Part shown: in pieces, positions 25,371 through 33,572 of the stretch
Layout: every line of letters begins with the position of its first letter
Position numbering within the stretch: the first letter of the stretch is position 1
Assembly: GCA_913778205.1 (NCBI GenBank)
Contig: CAJYUW010000006.1
Span: 124,001 to 188,000 of the forward strand
Reading direction: 5' to 3'
DNA length: 64,000 nucleotides
Source: an uncultured Curtobacterium sp.
GTDB lineage: Bacteria > Actinomycetota > Actinomycetes > Actinomycetales > Microbacteriaceae
Translations under genes and position numbers: made by a program
The notes under the pieces: generated by a model
What the model was told of the DNA's origin: nothing
Database searches by the model: none
What the model saw: only the letters and a program-made list of their open reading frames with translations

Positions 25371-25546
25371 CCCCCGGGCGCTGACGCGCCGAGCCCGGTG
25401 CGGCGCGGCGCGGCGCGGTGCGGTTCCGAAATTTCGGCATCTGATTCGCGCGACGTGCTCACCGTGGAACCTCGGTGGACGTGAGCGGCGAGTCGCGGAA
25501 CCTCGCCCGGCCCCATGGCGACCGACGGCGGGTCCGGCAGGCCCGC

Positions 25547-26524
25547 TCAGGCTGCGAGCGCGGCGTGCACGCGTCGCACGCGGTCGAGCCACCACGCGGT
25601 GCGGTCGGGCGACGCAGCGTGCCGTTCGAGCCGGTCGTGGTCGACGTCGACACGGCGGACGGGGATCCGCCCGCCCACGGGGAACAGCGGGTCGGCCGTC
25701 ACGTCCGCCGCGAACATCGCCGCCGTCCCGAGTCCGGCAGCGAACCCGCTCGCCATCGAGCGTGCCGCGAGGAACGCGCCCATCCCGAGGCCGACCGAGG
25801 TGTCGAGCGCGCTCGACACGACGCACGGGAGCCCGGCCTCGGCGACGATCGCGGCAGCGGCGGTCATCCCGCCGAGCGGCTGTGCCTTCACCACGAGGAC
25901 GTCCGCTGCGCCGGCTCGGGCGACGGCGAGCGGGTCGGAGGCCTTGCGGACGCTCTCGTCCGCCGCGATCCGCACACCGAGGCCGTCGGTGCGCGACCGC
26001 AGCTCGGCGAGCTCCGGGATGCTCGCGACCGGCTGTTCGGCGTACTGCAGGTCGAACGCCGCGAGCCGCTCCAGCGCGACGACGGCCTCGTCGACCGACC
26101 AGAGGCCGTTGGCGTCCACCCGGACGGCGGCGTCGGGGCCCATCACCCGTCGGACCTCCGCGACGCGTGCGACGTCGTCGTCCACGGTCGTCCCGGGCTC
26201 GGCGACCTTCACCTTCGCGGTCGTGCAGCCGGGGTACCGCCCGAGCAGCTCGGCGACCCGCGATGGCTCGACCGCCGGGACGGTGGCGTTGACCGGCACG
26301 GACTCGGCGGCGGGTTCGTGCGCGACCCAGCCGAAGTCGATGGTCGCCCGGAGCCACGCGGCGGCCTCGGCGTCGTCGTACTCGACGAAGGGCGAGAACT
26401 CGGTCCACCCCCGGGGGCCGCGGAGGACCACTGCCTCGCGGGCGGTGATCCCGCGGAACCGGACGCGCATCGGCAGGGACACGACGTGGGCGTCGGCGAG
26501 GAGTTCAGCGAGGTCGGGGCGCAC
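25547..26524 (-). CDS. menC: o-Succinylbenzoate synthase
   Basis: The 325-residue enolase-superfamily enzyme dehydrates SHCHC to o-succinylbenzoate in menaquinone synthesis. Catalytic Lys (TAKVKVAE), metal ligands (RVDANGLWS, YAEQPV, IAADES) and second Lys (VVKAQPLGG) are all present. I chose GTG 26524 because GGGAGG lies 9 nt before it; the upstream ATG 26533 directly abuts that site. It is divergent from the Gln-rich protein gene. Confidence 0.94.
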   Translation of the reverse strand: MRPDLAELLADAHVVSLPMRVRFRGITAREAVVLRGPRGWTEFSPFVEYDDAEAAAWLRATIDFGWVAHEPAAESVPVNATVPAVEPSRVAELLGRYPGCTTAKVKVAEPGTTVDDDVARVAEVRRVMGPDAAVRVDANGLWSVDEAVVALERLAAFDLQYAEQPVASIPELAELRSRTDGLGVRIAADESVRKASDPLAVARAGAADVLVVKAQPLGGMTAAAAIVAEAGLPCVVSSALDTSVGLGMGAFLAARSMASGFAAGLGTAAMFAADVTADPLFPVGGRIPVRRVDVDHDRLERHAASPDRTAWWLDRVRRVHAALAA

Positions 26525-26676
26525 GATGACCATCCTCCCAGGCGCGTCCAGGGTGCCTCACGGTTGTTCGGAGGGGACCGCCAGCGCGGGGCATTAGCAT
26601 GCGACGGTCGACCTCGGTCGGCGCATCCATCGGACGGGCCCCGAACCCGCCGAACGCATCGGAAGAGGGAGGCTCG

Positions 26677-27417
26677 GTGTCGCCGGACCCGCAGCGAGGA
26701 GCAGCACCACGTGGTGCGACTCCACAGCCGCGTTCCGCAGCGCAGCAGCAGCGAGCCACGGCGCAGCAGCGCGACGCAACGCAGCGAGCTGCGCAGCAGC
26801 GCGAAGCGGCCCATCAACAGCGAGCCGCGCAGCAGCGGGCGGCGCAGCAACAGCGGGCCACGCAACAGGCCGGTCAGACCCCACAGCGGGCGGCGGCGCG
26901 CTCCTCCGTGCAACAGCGACCGGGCCAGCAGCGCTCCGGGCAAACGCGGTCGGGACAGCAGCGGTCCGAACAACAGCGACCGGCAGCATCCGGAGTGCAG
27001 CGACCCGCGACGGCCGATGCCCGTGCAGCCCGGCAGACGGACGAGTTCGCCCGCCTCATGCAGAAGAACACGGTCGACGTCCGGAACCCGCGGGGCGCGA
27101 CCCGGCGTCGGCGCAGCCCGCTCGTGGGCAAGATCGCGCTCGGGCTCGCCGTGGTCTGCGCCGCCGTCGACGCCAGTGCCTTCGCGGTCTTCGTCGGCGG
27201 TGACACCACCTTCGCGTTCGGCATCTGCTTCGTGACCGTGTTCCTGACGCTCGTCGCCGCGGTGCTCGGCTTCATCGCCGCGGTGGGCTCCCTCGGCCGC
27301 TGGTACGGCGCCATCGGGGTCGTGGTCGCGTTCCTGGCGAACCCGGTGATCCTCATCGTGCTCATCGTGATCGTGGCACCCGAGCTGCTCACCGACATGG
27401 GCGGCAGCGGCGGCTGA
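26677..27417 (+). CDS. Gln/Arg/Ala-rich disordered protein with C-terminal membrane domain
   Basis: The 246-residue protein has a low-complexity half (about 10-115) of degenerate RAAQQQRA-type repeats, then the segment TDEFARLMQKNTVDVRNP. The C-terminal 90 residues form about three membrane helices. The start is GTG 26677 after GGGAGG; ATG 26599 is in frame upstream, but lies at a probable -10 box (TAGCAT). No family recognised. The CAG-rich DNA is itself repetitive and may vary between strains. Confidence 0.75.
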   Translation: MSPDPQRGAAPRGATPQPRSAAQQQRATAQQRDATQRAAQQREAAHQQRAAQQRAAQQQRATQQAGQTPQRAAARSSVQQRPGQQRSGQTRSGQQRSEQQRPAASGVQRPATADARAARQTDEFARLMQKNTVDVRNPRGATRRRRSPLVGKIALGLAVVCAAVDASAFAVFVGGDTTFAFGICFVTVFLTLVAAVLGFIAAVGSLGRWYGAIGVVVAFLANPVILIVLIVIVAPELLTDMGGSGG

Positions 27418-27443
27418 CCCGCGTCGATCACCCCGCACACGAA

Positions 27444-27556
27444 GGCCCGCGAAGCACGGCCCGCGTCGGTCGCCCGGTACACGGACGGTCCGCGCCGGAC
27501 GGCCCGTGCCGGACGGCCCGCGAAGCACGGCCCGCGTCGGTCGCCCGGTACACGGA
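27444..27556. repeat. 42-bp perfect direct repeat pair in gene-free gap
   Basis: Two identical 42-bp copies (27444-27485 and 27515-27556, beginning GGCCCGCGAAGCACGG) start 71 bp apart in the gap 27418-27750, with related GGACGGCCCG fragments between them. No gene is evident. Confidence 0.92.
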
Positions 27557-27642
27557 GGCCCACGCCGCATGGCCCGCTCCGAACGGCCCCAGCGGAGAGC
27601 CCGCGCGGGGACCGCGCACGCGACCGGCCCGCGCAAGAGCGC

Positions 27643-27705
27643 GCAGACCGCAGACCACAGATCCCAGACCGCAGACCGCAGACCGCAGACCGCAGACCGC
27701 AGACC
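27643..27705. repeat. Heptanucleotide tandem array
   Basis: Nine consecutive 7-bp units, seven of them exactly GCAGACC and two diverged, occupy 27643-27705. They end 33 bp upstream of the menB -10 box. The array could vary in copy number and shift promoter-upstream spacing. Confidence 0.92.
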
Positions 27706-27750
27706 CGTGGTCGGGCCGCCCCCCCCGGCCACCGGCGGTACGTTGGAGCC

Positions 27751-28677
27751 ATGGCTCCCGTCTCCGACCTGTTCGACCCCGACGTCTGGAACGAGGCTCC
27801 GATCGCGGAGCACTTCACCGACATCACGTACCACAAGCACGTCTCGCAGGGGATCGTCCGGGTCGCGTTCGACCGGCCCGAGGTCCGCAACGCGTTCCGT
27901 CCCCGCACGGTGGACGAGCTGTACCGAGCACTCGACGACGCACGGCAGGACCCCCGGGTCGGCGTGGTCCTGCTCACCGGCAACGGACCGAGCCCGAAGG
28001 ACGGCGGGTGGGCGTTCTGCTCCGGTGGTGACCAGCGCATCCGCGGTCGGAGCGGCTACCAGTACGTCGGCGACGAGGGCGCCCCGCCCGAGGGCGTGGA
28101 CCCGGCGGCCGCACAGGCCTCGATGGGGCGGCTGCACATCCTCGAGGTGCAGCGCCTGATCCGGATGATGCCGAAGGTCGTCATCGCGGTCGTGCCGGGG
28201 TGGGCCGCGGGCGGTGGGCACTCCCTCCACGCCATCTGCGACCTCACGATCGCGAGCGCGGAGCACGGCCGGTTCAAGCAGACCGACGCCGACGTCGGGT
28301 CGTTCGACGGCGGGTACGGCAGCGCCTACTACGCCCGGCAGATCGGGCAGAAGTTCGCGCGCGAGGTGTTCTTCCTCGCGCAGGAGTACTCGTCGCAGCG
28401 CGCCCACGAGATGGGCGCCGTGAACGCGGTCGTCCCGCACGCGGAGCTCGAGCGCGAGGCCGTCCGCTGGGGCGAGATCATCCTGGGCAAGTCGCCGACG
28501 GCGATCCGGATGCTCAAGTACGCCTTCAACGCGGTCGACGACGGCATGGTCGGCCAGCAGGTCTTCGCCGGCGAGGCGACCCGGCTCGCGTACGGCACGG
28601 ACGAGGCCGTCGAGGGGCGCGACTCCTTCCTCGAGAAGCGGAAGCCGGAGTGGACGTCCTTCCCGTGGCACTACTGA
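27751..28677 (+). CDS. menB: 1,4-Dihydroxy-2-naphthoyl-CoA synthase
   Basis: The 308-residue crotonase-fold enzyme cyclises o-succinylbenzoyl-CoA. Oxyanion-hole and active-site motifs are present: WAFCSGGDQRIRG, VVPGWAAGGGHSLHAICDLTIAS and DVGSFDGGYGSAYYARQ. The C-terminus ends in the diagnostic FLEKRKPEWTSFPWHY. TACGTT (27739-27744) lies 6 nt before the ATG, so it is leaderless. menE follows 13 nt downstream. Confidence 0.97.
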   Translation: MAPVSDLFDPDVWNEAPIAEHFTDITYHKHVSQGIVRVAFDRPEVRNAFRPRTVDELYRALDDARQDPRVGVVLLTGNGPSPKDGGWAFCSGGDQRIRGRSGYQYVGDEGAPPEGVDPAAAQASMGRLHILEVQRLIRMMPKVVIAVVPGWAAGGGHSLHAICDLTIASAEHGRFKQTDADVGSFDGGYGSAYYARQIGQKFAREVFFLAQEYSSQRAHEMGAVNAVVPHAELEREAVRWGEIILGKSPTAIRMLKYAFNAVDDGMVGQQVFAGEATRLAYGTDEAVEGRDSFLEKRKPEWTSFPWHY

Positions 28678-28690
28678 CGGTGCGACGTTG

Positions 28691-29827
28691 ATGCCCCGTC
28701 GGCTGGTCGCGACCGGTACGTCCGACCCGTCCGCCGTGCTGCGCGGCCTGGAGGCGGCGCTCGCCGGCGGCCCCGCGCTGCTCCCGGTCGCCGAGGGGGC
28801 TCCGGCGCTGCCGACGCCGCCTCCGGCCGACGTCCCGCAGCGGGTCGCCCTCGTGGTGGAGACGAGCGGCTCCACGGGGACCGGCAAGCGGGTGGCGCTG
28901 TCCTCGGAGGCGCTCCTCGCCGGTGCCGCCGCCGCTGACGCGGCGCTCGGCGGACCGGGACGCTGGGTGCTCGCGCTGCCCACGCACTACATCGCCGGAC
29001 TGAACGTCCTGACGCGGTCGATCGCCGCGGGGACGACACCGGTCGCCGTCCCTCCGGGGCACTTCGATCCGAGGGTGTTCGCGGACGCCGCCGACCGGCT
29101 CGTCACCGACCGGGCGGCGCCGCACCGGTACACCTCCCTCGTGCCGGTGCAGCTGGCCCGCGTCCTCGACGACGAGCGGGCGACGGCAGCCCTCGCGGGC
29201 CTCGACGCGGTGCTGGTCGGCGGGCAGGCGACGCCGACGGCGCTGCGCGAGCGGGCGAGGTCGGCCGGCGTGCGCATCGTGACGACGTACGGTGCGAGCG
29301 AGACCAGCGGGGGCTGCGTGTACGACGGCGTCCCGCTCGGCCCCGTGCGCGCGTCCGTCGACGACGGCGAGCTGCTCCTCGCCGGCCCCGTGCTCGCCGA
29401 GGGCTACCTCGGCGACGACGAGCGCACCGCCCGGACGTTCACGGAGGTCGACGGGCAGCGGTGGTACCGGACGGGCGATGCGGGCGAGGTCGTCGACGGC
29501 CGGGTCCGGGTGACCGGTCGCCTCGACGACGTCGTGATCTCCGGCGGGGAGAAGGTGCCGCTCGGCGCCGTCGAACGGATCGTCCGCGGGTTCCCCGGGC
29601 AGGAGGGCGCCGCGGTCACCCATCGGGCGTCGGGGGAGTGGGGTGAGGTGCCGGTCGTCGTCACCGATCGCCCGCTCGACCTCGACGCCGTGCGCGAAGC
29701 CGTCGGCGCGGCGCTCGGCCGTGCGGCACGGCCGGCGGACGTCGTCGTCGTCGACCGCCTGCCGATGCTCGCCACCGGCAAGCCGGACCGCCGGGCGATC
29801 CGCGCGCTCGCCGACCCGGCCACCTGA
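28691..29827 (+). CDS. menE: o-Succinylbenzoate-CoA ligase
   Basis: The 378-residue ANL-superfamily ligase activates o-succinylbenzoate with ATP and CoA. The P-loop VETSGSTGTGKRVALS, TTYGASETSGGCVYDG, WYRTGDAGEV and GRLDDVVISGGEKV are intact, and a C-terminal LATGKPDR supplies the catalytic Lys. It is shorter than usual because the N-terminal region is trimmed, a common actinobacterial form. A TTG precedes ATG 28691 directly. Confidence 0.94.
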   Translation: MPRRLVATGTSDPSAVLRGLEAALAGGPALLPVAEGAPALPTPPPADVPQRVALVVETSGSTGTGKRVALSSEALLAGAAAADAALGGPGRWVLALPTHYIAGLNVLTRSIAAGTTPVAVPPGHFDPRVFADAADRLVTDRAAPHRYTSLVPVQLARVLDDERATAALAGLDAVLVGGQATPTALRERARSAGVRIVTTYGASETSGGCVYDGVPLGPVRASVDDGELLLAGPVLAEGYLGDDERTARTFTEVDGQRWYRTGDAGEVVDGRVRVTGRLDDVVISGGEKVPLGAVERIVRGFPGQEGAAVTHRASGEWGEVPVVVTDRPLDLDAVREAVGAALGRAARPADVVVVDRLPMLATGKPDRRAIRALADPAT

Positions 29828-29928
29828 CGGGGTCGGGGCCGTCCAGGGCGGCGATCCGCGCCTCCCGGCCGAGCGTCCGGTGACCCCGGTCGCCGTCCGC
29901 ACCGGCGACGCGGATACGATGGTGCGCC

Positions 29929-30924
29929 GTGGCACGAACGAAGCAGCAGAGCCGGTCCAAGGGCCGGAGTGGCAACCCGGCGAAGGCCGCATCCGGACAG
30001 CAGACCCGGCGGAAGGCGACTGCCCGCGACTGGATCGGCGGCGCGCGGCTGCGCACGCTGACGCTCGGCGTGGTCCCGGTGGTGCTCGGCACCGCCGTCG
30101 CCTTCGTCGACAGCGGGAACCCGGGCGGCTTCGGCGACTACCTCGCGAAGGACGGGCACCTCGCGCTCGCCCTGCTCGCCCTCGCGGTGGCGCTGTTCCT
30201 GCAGATCGGCGTGAACTACAGCAACGACTACTCCGACGGCGTCCGGGGGACGGACGAGTACCGGGTCGGGCCCGCGCGGCTCACCGGTGCCGGCATCGCG
30301 GCGCCACGGACCGTGCTCACGGTCGCGCTGACGTTCTTCGGACTCGCGGCCCTGGCCGGCATCGCCATCGTGGTGCTGACGGGGCTCTGGTGGATCCTCC
30401 TCGTCGGGGCCGCCGCGATCGTGGCCGCCTGGTACTACACCGGCGGCAAGCGGCCGTACGGGTACAACGCCCTCGGCGAGGTGTTCGTGTTCGTGTTCTT
30501 CGGCCTCGTCGCTGTCCTCGGCACCCAGTACACGCAGATCCAGCAGGTGACCGCGAGCGGGTGGGCGGCAGCCGTCGCCGCCGGGTTCTTCGCCTGTGCG
30601 GTGCTCATGGTCAACAACATCCGTGACATCGACGAGGACCGGGCCGCGGGCAAGCGGACGCTCGCGGTGGTGCTCGGACGGCCCGTCGCACGGACCCTCT
30701 TCGGCCTGTTCCTGATGCTCCCGTACGTGGTGCTGCTCTGGTTCGTGCTGCTGTACTTCCGGACCGGCTTCGCGTACTTCTCGCTGCTGCTCGCGCTGCC
30801 GGCGCTCGTGATCGGCGTCTCCACGAGGAAGCCGCGCGAGCTCATCACGGCCCTGCAGCTGTCGTCGTTCGCGTCGCTGGCGTACGGCGTCGTGCTCGGC
30901 ATCACCCTCGCCGTCCAGCCGTAG
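29929..30924 (+). CDS. menA: 1,4-Dihydroxy-2-naphthoate polyprenyltransferase
   Basis: The 331-residue UbiA-family enzyme attaches the prenyl tail to DHNA in the membrane. Both Asp-rich motifs are visible, NYSNDYSDGVRGTD and NNIRDIDEDRAAGKRT. About nine helices follow a basic, disordered 30-residue N-terminus. GTG 29929 lies 8 nt after TACGAT (29915-29920), so it is probably leaderless. Confidence 0.95.
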   Translation: MARTKQQSRSKGRSGNPAKAASGQQTRRKATARDWIGGARLRTLTLGVVPVVLGTAVAFVDSGNPGGFGDYLAKDGHLALALLALAVALFLQIGVNYSNDYSDGVRGTDEYRVGPARLTGAGIAAPRTVLTVALTFFGLAALAGIAIVVLTGLWWILLVGAAAIVAAWYYTGGKRPYGYNALGEVFVFVFFGLVAVLGTQYTQIQQVTASGWAAAVAAGFFACAVLMVNNIRDIDEDRAAGKRTLAVVLGRPVARTLFGLFLMLPYVVLLWFVLLYFRTGFAYFSLLLALPALVIGVSTRKPRELITALQLSSFASLAYGVVLGITLAVQP

Positions 30925-30937
30925 CGGGACGCGCGGA

Positions 30938-30994
30938 GCCGTCCGCACGCGTGCGCGGCGTGCGGGGCCGTCCGCACGCGTGCGCGACGTGCGG
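30938..30994. repeat. 28-bp tandem duplication after menA
   Basis: Two 28-bp copies (30938-30965, 30967-30994; start GCCGTCCGCACGCGTGCGCG) differ at one base. Each contains a GCACGCGTGC palindrome, so the pair can also fold as hairpins after menA. Confidence 0.85.
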
Positions 30995-31044
30995 CGGTTG
31001 TGCGAGCAGCGGCGCGGCGCCGCCGGCGTCAGGCGCCGCTGATG

Positions 31045-31365
31045 TCAGGCGTCGTCGCGCCGGGTGGTGTGCCGATCGGCGTCGGAGACCGGGTGCTCGT
31101 GCGCGGCCTCACCGTCGGCAGCGTCGACGAAGTCGTCCTCGAAGTCGGTGTCCGCGTCGTGCGCCGGCCCGGGCCGACGCTCGGCGAGGCTCGACGCGAC
31201 GCGGTGTCGGAGCTTCCCGAGGGCGATGTACGACACGAGCAGCCCGACGAGTGCGGCGATGATCGTGGCCCAGTACCAGGGCATCGGCGTCAGGACGAGC
31301 AGCAGCACGAGGGCGGCCGCGAAGACGCCGAGACGGGCCAGGGTGTACAGGAGCCACGCTTTCAC
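31045..31365 (-). CDS. DUF4229-like small membrane protein
   Basis: The 106-residue protein has two helices (about 4-23 and 28-48; LLYTLARLGVFAAALVLLL and WYWATIIAALVGLLVSYIALG) and a charged C-terminal tail. The pattern matches the actinobacterial DUF4229 family often found inside menaquinone loci. GTG 31365 lies 6 nt after TACACT (31372-31377). It is divergent from the next gene with about 60 bp between starts. Function unknown. Confidence 0.8.
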   Translation of the reverse strand: MKAWLLYTLARLGVFAAALVLLLVLTPMPWYWATIIAALVGLLVSYIALGKLRHRVASSLAERRPGPAHDADTDFEDDFVDAADGEAAHEHPVSDADRHTTRRDDA

Positions 31366-31428
31366 CCGACAAGTGTACGAAGCGCTGGATGGCAGCCGCT
31401 GTACAGGCGTCCTGCCTAGACTCCGTGC

Positions 31429-31788
31429 ATGGTCCGACTGTGGCTGATCGTCGTCGTCGCCGCCGTGGCGTTCACGGTGTGGACGGCGATCGACTGCGCC
31501 ACGATGCCCCGACAGCGCATCCGCTCGCTGAGCCGCGGGGTGTGGGTGCTGCTCGCGGTCGTCCTGCCGGTCGTCGGCGGCGTGCTCTGGCTGCTCCTCG
31601 GTCGCGCGCCCGCGGGCCCGGCTCCGACGCAGCGGTACCGTGGACCCGAAGACGACCCGGATTTCCTCGGCGGCGGTCCCACGCCGCCGGGACGGTCCCG
31701 CACGGACAAGGACCAGGACGACGCAACCCTCCGAGACCTCGAAGACCAGTTCCACGACCGCGACGACGACGGGCGCCCGAACGGCTGA
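31429..31788 (+). CDS. PLDc_N-domain membrane protein
   Basis: The 119-residue protein has two helices (about 3-23 and 38-58). The WVLLAVVLPVVGGVLWLLLGR signature is that of the phospholipase-D nuclease N-terminal domain, and no catalytic domain follows. The Asp-rich tail is disordered. ATG 31429 lies 6 nt after TAGACT (31417-31422). Its stop is about 30 nt before the conserved part of MenD, in another frame, suggesting translational coupling. Confidence 0.82.
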   Translation: MVRLWLIVVVAAVAFTVWTAIDCATMPRQRIRSLSRGVWVLLAVVLPVVGGVLWLLLGRAPAGPAPTQRYRGPEDDPDFLGGGPTPPGRSRTDKDQDDATLRDLEDQFHDRDDDGRPNG

Positions 31789-33523
31789 CCCCGACGGCCG
31801 ACGGAGCCCCGCGACCGACTTCGCCGTCGAACTCCTGCGGGAACTCGCCCGCGCTGGCGTCACCGACGTCGTGGTCAGCCCGGGCTCCCGGTCGCAGGCC
31901 CTGGCGCTGGCAGCCGTCGCCCTCGAACGCGCGGGCGGGATCACCGTGCACGTCAGGCTCGACGAGCGGACCGCCGGCTTCTTCGCGCTCGGGCTCGCCG
32001 TCGAGACCGGACGTCCCGCCGCGGTCGTCACCACGAGCGGCACGGCTGTCGCAAACCTCCACCCCGCGGTCCTCGAGGCGCATCACTCCGGCGTGCCGAT
32101 GATCGTGCTCAGTGCCGACCGTCCGGTCGAACTGCGCGGCATCGGCAGCAACCAGACGACCGTCCAGCCCGGGATCTTCGGCCCCGCCGTGACGTTCGTC
32201 CGCGACGTCGAGGCCCCGGTCGCCGAGACCACGGCGGACGACCTCCGACGCTCGGCACGGGAGCACGCGCGGCAGGCGGTCGCCGCGGCCGCCGGGCACG
32301 AGGGACAGCCCGGTCCGGTGCAGCTCAACGTCGCACTCCGCGAGCCGCTGTCCGCCGGACTCCCGGACGGAGCGGTCGCGTCGGTGCCCGACGACGAGGT
32401 CGACACCGCGTACGCCACACGACGGCAGCACACCGGGCTGCCGGTCGCCGAGCTCGCACCCGACGACGAGCCCGCGACCGTGGTGATCGCCGGGCACGAC
32501 GCGGGCGAGGACGCCGAACGGATCGCCTGGGAACTCGGCGCACCGCTCATCGCCGAGGTGTCCAGCGGGGCGCACTTCGGTCGCCACCTCGTCGTGGCGT
32601 ACCGCCGGCTCCTGCGGGACCCCGACCTGGGCGGTGCGGTCCGTCGCGCCGTCGTGCTCGGCCACCCGACGCTCAGCCGGGAGGTCCCCGCGCTCCTGCA
32701 GCGCGCCGACGTCGAGACGGTCGTGGTCCGCGCACCGGGAGCCGACGTCTACGACCCGGCCCGTGCCTCCCGTCCGGACGCGACGACCACCGTCGTCTCC
32801 GGGGTCCGCGTCGTCGGCCGCACCGGCGCCGCGCACCGCGCGTGGGTCGGTCGCTGGGTCGTCGCGAGCCGCGCGCTGCTCGGCGAGGGCGACGCGGCAC
32901 CCGACCTCGCCGCGAAACGGTCGCCGGACCGCGCCGAGCGGAACCGGTTCCTCCGAGACGAACTGGCGTTGCGTCGCCGGCCGGTCGACCGCGCGATGCT
33001 GACCGAGGCCGTCTGGGGAGCGACCTGGCCGCACGACCGGCTCGTGCTCGGGGCCTCGCAGCTCATCCGCGTCGCCGACGGCCGCGTGCCCGGCAAGAAG
33101 CTGCGCGTGCACGCCAACCGGGGCCTCGCCGGCATCGACGGCACGGTCTCGACGGCGCTCGGCATCGCCGCCGCCCTGGAGCGCTCGCCGTCGATCGGCA
33201 CGACCCGGGTACTCGTCGGCGACCTGACGTTCCTGCACGACCTCGGTGCACTCGTCACCGGCACGGCCGAGCGGACGCACCGGGTCCAGGTGGTCGTGGG
33301 CAACGACGGCGGGGGAGCGATCTTCCGCGGCCTCGAGGTCGCCGCGACGACGCCCGAGGCGGACATGACGCGGATGATGACCACGCCGCAGCACGTCGAC
33401 GTCGAACGGGTCGTCACCGGGCTCGGGTGGGAGTACCGGCGTGCGGCCACGTGGGGCGACCTCGAGCAGGTGCTGACGGACCCGGCCGAGCGGCTCGTCG
33501 TCGAGGTGCCGCTGGCCGACTGA
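31640..33523 (+). CDS. menD: SEPHCHC synthase (menaquinone synthesis)
   Basis: The ThDP enzyme adds 2-oxoglutarate to isochorismate. Recognisable parts are TDVVVSPGSRSQALALA, LDERTAGFFALGLA, VTTSGTAVANLHPAV and the ThDP-binding VLVGDLTFLHDLGAL with VGNDGGGAIF. The conserved domain begins near 31810, but the only standard in-frame start is GTG 31640. That start would add about 57 low-quality residues and overlap the upstream gene by 149 nt, giving 627 residues where 550-590 is usual. Start uncertain; function clear. Convergent with menF. Confidence 0.9.
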   Translation: MDPKTTRISSAAVPRRRDGPARTRTRTTQPSETSKTSSTTATTTGARTADPDGRRSPATDFAVELLRELARAGVTDVVVSPGSRSQALALAAVALERAGGITVHVRLDERTAGFFALGLAVETGRPAAVVTTSGTAVANLHPAVLEAHHSGVPMIVLSADRPVELRGIGSNQTTVQPGIFGPAVTFVRDVEAPVAETTADDLRRSAREHARQAVAAAAGHEGQPGPVQLNVALREPLSAGLPDGAVASVPDDEVDTAYATRRQHTGLPVAELAPDDEPATVVIAGHDAGEDAERIAWELGAPLIAEVSSGAHFGRHLVVAYRRLLRDPDLGGAVRRAVVLGHPTLSREVPALLQRADVETVVVRAPGADVYDPARASRPDATTTVVSGVRVVGRTGAAHRAWVGRWVVASRALLGEGDAAPDLAAKRSPDRAERNRFLRDELALRRRPVDRAMLTEAVWGATWPHDRLVLGASQLIRVADGRVPGKKLRVHANRGLAGIDGTVSTALGIAAALERSPSIGTTRVLVGDLTFLHDLGALVTGTAERTHRVQVVVGNDGGGAIFRGLEVAATTPEADMTRMMTTPQHVDVERVVTGLGWEYRRAATWGDLEQVLTDPAERLVVEVPLAD

Positions 33524-33572
33524 GGGACCCGTCCGGGCGGGGTGCGCCGGTGGTCGGCGGCCCGACCGCGCG

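Noticed and set aside
25426-25437. CCGAAATTTCGG palindrome between resC and menC as an operator
   Set aside because: It lies between the 3' ends of convergent genes with no promoter in sight, so a regulatory role is unsupported; it is only noted.
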